A stretch of 64,000 nt of DNA. Origin: Trichosphaerium sp. ATCC 40318. Taxonomy: Eukaryota; Discosea; Flabellinia; Trichosidae. The stretch is from assembly GCA_038496445.1 (NCBI GenBank), contig JALMLS010000194.1, positions 149,813 through 213,812 of the forward strand. The letters are read 5' to 3'. The notes under the pieces are model-generated. The model made no database searches. It was not told the DNA's origin and saw only the letters and a list, made by a program, of their open reading frames with translations. Shown here piece by piece: positions 58,315 to 64,000 of this stretch; within the stretch, counting starts at the first letter, position 1, and the number at the start of each line of letters is the position of its first letter. Both the position numbers and the translations under genes were made by a program.

Positions 58315-60182
58315 ATGGCAGAACCACAAACATTGTCGGTTAATTTACAATATGTTAACCGTTTGGCCACTGGTGACCAACATTCAATGGTAATCGCAGA
58401 CGATGGCTTTGTTTACACGTGGGGACAAAACGATGACCGCCAATTGGGCAATACAGACGAAAGACAGAGTTCTATCGCAAGACCAATAAAATCAGTCATA
58501 AATATCGTCTGTATTGCTGCTGGATACAATCATAGCCTTGCAGTTGATTCAAACGGTATTGTGTATGCATGGGGCTGTAATAACAACGGAAAATTGGGTT
58601 TGGGTCACTTTGCGTCACCTGTTTCGTCACCAACACGTGTTCCAAATCTCAACAATATCACGACAGTCTCTGCCTTTTGGGTGAGTATGGCGTTATCACA
58701 TTCAGGCCATATCTACTCTTGGGGAGACAACGACTATCATGGATTAGGTCATTCCTTCGACAAGGAGAAAGTTTCATCACCAGTGGTTATTCCAAATCTT
58801 GAAAATGTTCAAAAAATTCAAACTAATTTGTGTATAAGTGGAGCAATGACATCAACAGGTCATGTCTTTCTTTGGGGAACAACAAAAGATGAAGCAAATG
58901 ATAAAGCGTTATTCTTGAATCCAAAGATAATTTCACGTGTTCCAAACATTGAAGATGCCACTGATATTGCCATTGGTGATAATCATGTGCTTGTTCTCCT
59001 CAAGTCAGGACAAGTATTTTCTTTTGGATACGACTTGTATGGGTGTCTTGGGTTGGGTATTTATTACAAGTATGGCCAAGGTATCATCAAAGGACTGAAT
59101 AACATCGTATCTGTCCATGCTGGTCGTTCGTCATTTGCGATTGATGATGAAGGTTGTTTGTTTGGATGGGGTGATGGGAAATGGATTCATTCGTTCTCAT
59201 CAAACAAACCATTAAAATTACCTGGAAAATATCTTGAGTTTGCCAATAAACATTATCATTACTTGGCAATATCTCATGATTTCAGATTGGTTACAGGTGG
59301 TGATAATGATTACGGAGAATCTTCACCACAAAAATTGACATTCAAAAACCACAAAAAGGTACTCAATCATTTATTGTCAATGTGATATGCAAACTGCTTG
59401 TTTTTAGGTAATCAAAACTCAAATGAACACTTTAGAAGAGATACGCAAAGAGTTGAAACAAGATCCAAAACACAAATACTCGTCAATTGATGGTAACGGA
59501 CAGATTAGAAAAGGATACACCAAGTTTGGAGACGTTCCAGAGCATATTGATATGATTAAAGATGCTCTTGAAGCCTTTGAAATACAACAGAACCAGGAAA
59601 ACATATTAAATAATGTACTACATTTTTTGTAAAATAATATCTCATCTAACAATGATTCATAGGCTAATCAAGATGACATGAATGAAAACTCATTGAATGA
59701 TATGGACCCAATATTACCTAGAAAGTCATGGATCAACAAACCAGATGTATCTTTCATTGACAACAAGGTACTGATGGTGAGATCTTCAGTACTAGTTTTT
59801 TATTTACAATTGTACTTTTAAGGATGCACCAATTGAATATGATTTATCGAGTACTGAATCGTCTCTACAACAACATTTACCTAATGTGAATGTATTGAAA
59901 ACGGTATGAATTATGTATTGCATTTGTTTGACTAACACTTCATTTATCTAGAATCCGATGCCAAGAACACCCGAAAGAAAAGAAAAATCGAGTACTCAAA
60001 TTGAGTGGGTGAGTGTTTTGATATTAGCGGGGTTTGACAAGTCAAGAGCACAACAGTTTGGATTAAAAATGAATCGTGCGTGCTTTGAATTGAATGATGT
60101 CACAGGTGAGGTTATGAAAAGACTTGGATTCACTGTACTTGAGCGTCTTGACTTTATTGAGTACCAAGACAAAGACCTGTAA
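58315..60182 (+). CDS. RCC1-repeat protein with C-terminal SAM domain (copy B)
   Basis: Exons 58315-59358, 59408-59614, 59663-59767, 59823-59903 and 59952-60182. The first exon (348 codons) encodes the whole RCC1 propeller with no intron: HSMVIADDGFVYTWGQNDDR, QLGNTDERQSSIARPIKSV, HSLAVDSNGIVYAWGCNNN, MALSHSGHIYSWGDNDYHG, HVFLWGTTKDEAND, VLLKSGQVFSFGYDLYGCLG, HYLAISHDFRLVTGGDND. It shares with copy A the QLGNT(D/R)E(R/K) block, the ISHSGHVYSWGDN-type blade, LGHSF and the E/SPQKL(R/T)F end. Small exons then give TLEEIRKELKQDPKHKYSS and the C-terminal SAM (VLILAGFDKSRAQQFGLKMN, ERLDFIEYQD). Tandem duplicate of the gene at 53434. Confidence 0.88.
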
Positions 60183-61500
60183 TGGTGCACATGTTAGTAT
60201 AATAAATATAGTCTTAGTTAGTATATGCCAGTCCTGTTAAAGCGAAAGCAGCAGTCTGATTGTCTTATCTTGTATCATATGGTATTATTTGATACATTGA
60301 CACTACCTTTATGGCGTAAACACGTGATCCATACAGGTAGGTTTTCAACTCACTGACAATAGTATCATGTGATTGGTATTCAATTGTTAGTGCAAAGAAA
60401 GTGTAAATTAATAACATCAGATACAACGATGGAGGCAGAGAAACATTGAACCCGTTAACTGAAAAAACTGTCACTTTTATGAATATTGTCTGTGTCATTC
60501 AAGCTTTGAGACAGACTTTTAGCAAAAAAAAACAAGTTTCAGCTGATCAGCCAGATCTTACGGATTTGACACTTCTGATAGATCTTGCAAATGTCATTTT
60601 TTAAATACGATCTACACGCCTGTTGAATCCAACAGTTTCAAACCCACGTGATTTTCCAAACCACATCAATTTTTTTATTATTTACGTATTTGACAGCTGG
60701 CGGCGTTTAAAAAGCCTACAGCAAACGCTGGTGGTGTTTTTGGGACGTTTTAATGTTATTACACCTTCCTTGCTGTTTGGATGGTGCCACAGCACTTTCG
60801 TTAGCGTGGGGTAGGCGCTAACATAGCGCTAGTAAGTTATACACGTGCGTTGATTTTGAAGCAAAACATAAAGTAAACAGTGTTTGAGGCATTCATACCA
60901 TGCTTGGCGGTAATGCGATAGCTTTGTAGGACATCATACTTGTTTAATTCGCTTTTAGTCATTGGCACTTCTGTGGTTTGATCGTACAGTGTACAGTTTG
61001 TGTAGGTAAAATACTGCGATCATCTTCCACAGGCTATGAAACTCACTTTCTACAAAATATTTAATTTGTTTTTTCCATATTTTTAACACGGAGTACCTGA
61101 ATGTGCTTTCCACGTGCTTGGATAACGCAACCAAGCGTTAGCTGCTTACTTTAGATTTACAATTCCAATACCGCATATTTCAGAGCTATAAATGGTATAA
61201 CCGTTTCTTTACACGTGATAAAGTATGACGAGAGTATTTTTGGCCGTTAGAAAAAATGCCTTACACATTTTCGAAATTTGTCCACAACATCTAATTTGGT
61301 AAAGTTAAGTCTAAATAAGTTTAGACATTCGGGACATTGAAATCCAAAGAGTATCCATTTATTAATACCTGCAATTGTTTCCTCATTGTACTTTGGTATG
61401 AACACGAAAACCAACTTCACCTCAAATTTTGTATTTAACAGTTCTGTTCAGGTTCTAGACAAACGAAGCGCCTAAATCTACCAAAAAACAGGTGTAAATT
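60183..61500. other. Intergenic, 1.3 kb, no gene seen
   Basis: No frame with coding character. Several CACGTG palindromes (about 60322, 60643, 60842, 61113, 61212). Nothing else recognised; small or highly split genes could be missed. Confidence 0.45.
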
Positions 61501-62708
61501 ATGTCCTTTCTATTGTGGTCTCTTGTTCTTCTCTTTATGTACACGGAGTGTGCTGTAGGTCAATCGTTCGAGATAGCGCAAAATCTAATTAACGCAAGTA
61601 ATACATGCTCGCAGAGGCACGTGATTTTGATTTCTGACCCTTAATATATCCTTAAACAGTATCTTAGGGGCCAAATGCTTCCAGAAATACGTACCGAAAA
61701 CGATTTCGCTAAGTTTCTGTCAATGACGAGTGCGAACGTTACCATATGGCTTAATGCGAGTCGTAACACTTCCACAAATTACCCAGTAAATACTTGCGAT
61801 CCTTGTAGACTTATGCGGATTGACTGTGAACGTTGTCGGGAGGCTCTATCTTCAATCAAATGGCTCAGCGATCAAAAGTCTATTTTAGATACCGACTTGT
61901 TTCTTAAAGGTGCTGGTGGGGATGTACCTATGTTTCTTAACAAGTATTTTAAAAATGAACCCTCATTTGAGACATTAAACACCGCACAAGAGAGATGCCT
62001 ACAGATTCGTTCTAGTGGTTTGTTTGTCTTTTTTTTAACCGTTGCTATGATGTTGATTTTATGCTTAGGTTTAAATGATGTAAGGTGTAAAGGCGGTGCG
62101 TTTATTGGGATTGTTTGCACAAACTTTAGTACAGTGACAATTGATGGCGTTTTTTCAGTTTCAGGAGCAATTAATGTAACTTCTGGTACTTCAAACCGTT
62201 TCATTCACGTGACCCTCCTTATCAATTGTTTAGGTGATGTTGTGTTTACAGAAAACGCGGTGGTTGTAGTTGATTCAAATTCCATGTTGTCAATAGGAGG
62301 ATGTCCTACGTTTGAGAACAATGTGATTATTGATACAACAGCTGTACAAGTATGAATATTCATTTTTGTGTTTCGACTGATTCTGACTGATATGCCAAGC
62401 AACGAGAATCATTGACCTTGATTAATTTCAGTAACAATTGTGAGATTGATCTTAAGAATGTGTCACTCTCAGATCCAGCAAACACGTGCTTTCAAAGTAT
62501 GAAATACAACAATTTTTCATCTTTGTTGAAAACCCCATTTACATCTGTTTTCATGCTTAGTTTTCTTTAGATACACGTGGTAAGTTGCTCATTTTATTTT
62601 CTTTGTGTTCTTCGAGCCTGAGTCATTTTCCTACACTACCTGTATACATTGTAATTGCATTGTTGTTTTTCTTGTACAACTGATTGCTTCTGGTTAATAG
62701 CTCCCTGA
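61501..62708 (+). CDS. Secreted protein, possible surface adhesin-like repeat protein
   Basis: The start at 61501 gives a signal peptide (MSFLLWSLVLLFMYTECAVG). The exon from 61668 reads RGQMLPEIRTENDFAKFLSM, TIWLNASRNTSTNYPVNTCD and CRLMRIDCERC. From 62070 sequence of beta-helix type follows: GGAFIGIVCTNFSTVTIDGV, FSVSGAINVTSGTSN, VVFTENAVVVVDSNSMLSI, CPTFENNVII, with many N-x-S/T sites. The stretch 62021-62071 would be a membrane segment if translated, but it is bounded by GT and AG and is more likely an intron of 51 bp. The last exons give NTCFQNTRAP with a TGA at 62706-62708. No family named. Confidence 0.6.
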
Positions 62709-63008
62709 AAACAATAAACAAAAAGATGTACAACTCTAAAAAATACCTAGTATGTTGAAAAACCTGAGCAATACACCTTAAACTCATCTGCTAAACCACC
62801 AGTTATTGTATGTTTCCATTCTCGCACAGCTATTTAAGATGCAATCACTATTGCGTACTAGTTTAGCAAAAGGTAATTGACCCAAATACCACTACCTCTC
62901 ATGGCTTTAAACGGCCACTCCTGATTAGTATGCATGTGACTTTATTGTCTTAATATCATGTAAAGTAATCCTTTTGTACAAATTGATAGCTTACAGTTGT
63001 GACGTGTA
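62709..63008. other. Spacer between convergent genes, no gene seen
   Basis: AT-rich. It contains only the 3' ends of the flanking convergent genes. Confidence 0.5.
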
Positions 63009-64000
63009 CTAACAAAAACTACTAAACTGCTTGACATCCATCTTTGCAACAATGATTTCTTTGTGTTTTGGAGAATACACACTCTTAAAATCGCCATAAT
63101 GATACCTAAATTAAAACAATATCAGCACAGTAACATACAGAATGTAAAACAAAAAAAAAAGTGCTCGAAGGTACCAATAAAAGTTTGCGTTCATGAAAAA
63201 CCCAGGTGCCCACATTTTAAAGTCAGTAACCCATGTCTTCTCTGTATTCTTGGTATCTAAAATCCATCTTGAAATGAAAGAATCAAGCCTTGAGAAGCTA
63301 TTTAAACAAATAAAAGTCAGAATACACAAATTTGTTTGGTTTCACTAATTCTTACTCTGGCACGTGATTTCCGTCATTCTTGTTATCGTTGCCCATATTT
63401 GTACCTAATGCTTTACCACTGTACAAATGGATTTCATTGTAAAGTACAAAAGGTTTGAATTCGCCTTTGATATTCGGAGATATACCCATCAACTTGTCTC
63501 TATCATCCAGCTCCCCTACACAAAACATTATTATAAAGTCGTCATTATTATCCTCATACACGGTGCAGTTTCATCGGTTTTCATAGTTATCTCTCCTCTA
63601 GGAAATACAACTTCTGGATAAAGTTTACTTGTTTCTCCTTGCAAGAAAGCATGACAGAATACTGATAGTTTAACAGGAATGGATCCTGATTTGAGAGAAC
63701 ATGAGAAACAATAAAGTATATTGGAATGATTGTGTTAAGTATGTCGTACCTACAGATAGACTTCCTATTTGTACAATATCATCAAGTCCAATCAGGAGGT
63801 TTTTTTCGTTCAAAATAGATAAAACCAAAGCTATGCACATACAAAGTCAAAGAGTAAAGAGCTAAAAAAGGGAAAAAACTTGTTGATACCTACCCAAGTC
63901 GTGTACTTTGTCATTAACAACTCTTTTAGGAACCTTGCTCAAACATCAGTACGTTTTCAGTGGGCTTAATTGTAGATAATGATGATACTCACATCAATAA
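63009..64000 (-). CDS. Unidentified protein, 5' part beyond the window
   Basis: Minus-strand exons, read 5' to 3': KVPKRVVNDKVHDLG (63935-63890), ILNEKNLLIGLDDIVQIGS (near 63800), PVKLSVFCHAFLQGETSK then LYPEVVFP (63690-63600), GELDDRDKLMGISPNIKGEF, KPFVLYNEIHLYSGKALGTN (63521-63350), WILDTKNTEKTWVTDFKMWA, PGFFMNANFYWYL (63280-63165) and YHYGDFKSVYSPKHKEII, VAKMDVKQFSSFC with the stop at 63009-63011. Introns are short. No motif that I can name. The aromatic and Gly-rich sequence could be an extracellular or enzyme domain; membrane segments are not evident. Confidence 0.55.

Noticed and set aside
62021-62071. Transmembrane helix in the 61501 protein
   Set aside because: The stretch begins GTTTG and ends TTAG, is T-rich and a multiple of three long, so it is more likely an intron read through by chance.

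Overview
This is nuclear DNA of a eukaryotic microbe. Most genes are broken into exons of 20-250 bp by short introns (about 35-100 bp) that usually begin GTACGT or GTAAGT and end in T-rich tracts plus TAG or CAG. The tRNA, the m-AAA protease, the nucleoporin, the mitochondrial class-2 DHODH, FCP1 and HOP2 are all eukaryotic types. The exact lineage is uncertain. A C2-arrestin fusion, a kelch-PB1-kinase fusion and a MORN/RCC1 cluster would fit an amoebozoan-type protist, because dictyostelids have C2-arrestins, but this is only a weak inference.

Layout. 1-1.85 kb: the 3' end of an unknown gene and SEH1. 1.9-7.8 kb: a gene-poor repeat island with a LINE remnant (endonuclease and RT pieces) into which a GTAC-rich short element has inserted, a possible hAT remnant and several dispersed or tandem repeats. 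7.8-31.3 kb: dense housekeeping genes, often as divergent pairs less than 160 bp apart: coiled-coil protein/DHODH, kelch-PB1-MAP3K-like kinase, FCP1 CTD phosphatase, CNNM-type CBS membrane protein, HOP2/GGTase-I beta, an unidentified possibly DNA-binding protein, a PTP-type phosphatase, GK5-like FGGY kinase/lipoyl octanoyltransferase, bL33m/metallophosphoesterase. 31.6-39.8 kb: an AADAT/ARO8-like aminotransferase, a WYxV-module repeat protein, tRNA-Asn(GTT) and a carotenoid oxygenase. 40.3-53.1 kb: C2-arrestin, a histidine-phosphatase-family enzyme, a secreted two-domain protein resembling prokaryotic RskA-like anti-sigma proteins, an m-AAA (FtsH/AFG3) protease and a secreted Cys/Lys/Glu protein. 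53.4-60.2 kb: two RCC1-SAM paralogues flanking an F-box-like/MORN-repeat protein. 61.5-64 kb: a secreted protein and a truncated unknown gene.

Several genes serve mitochondria (DHODH, LIPT2, bL33m, m-AAA protease, probably the aminotransferase), but they are spread out and do not form a pathway cluster. The features most worth a second look are a ~137-bp element, about 95% identical by eye, lying sense-oriented in introns of two neighbouring genes (introner-like); the RCC1-MORN-RCC1 cluster with long intronless domain exons; the kelch-PB1-kinase fusion joined through a GC-AG intron; and the strong excess of CACGTG palindromes. Exon joins were worked out by hand. Starts, ends and tiny exons can be wrong where stated.
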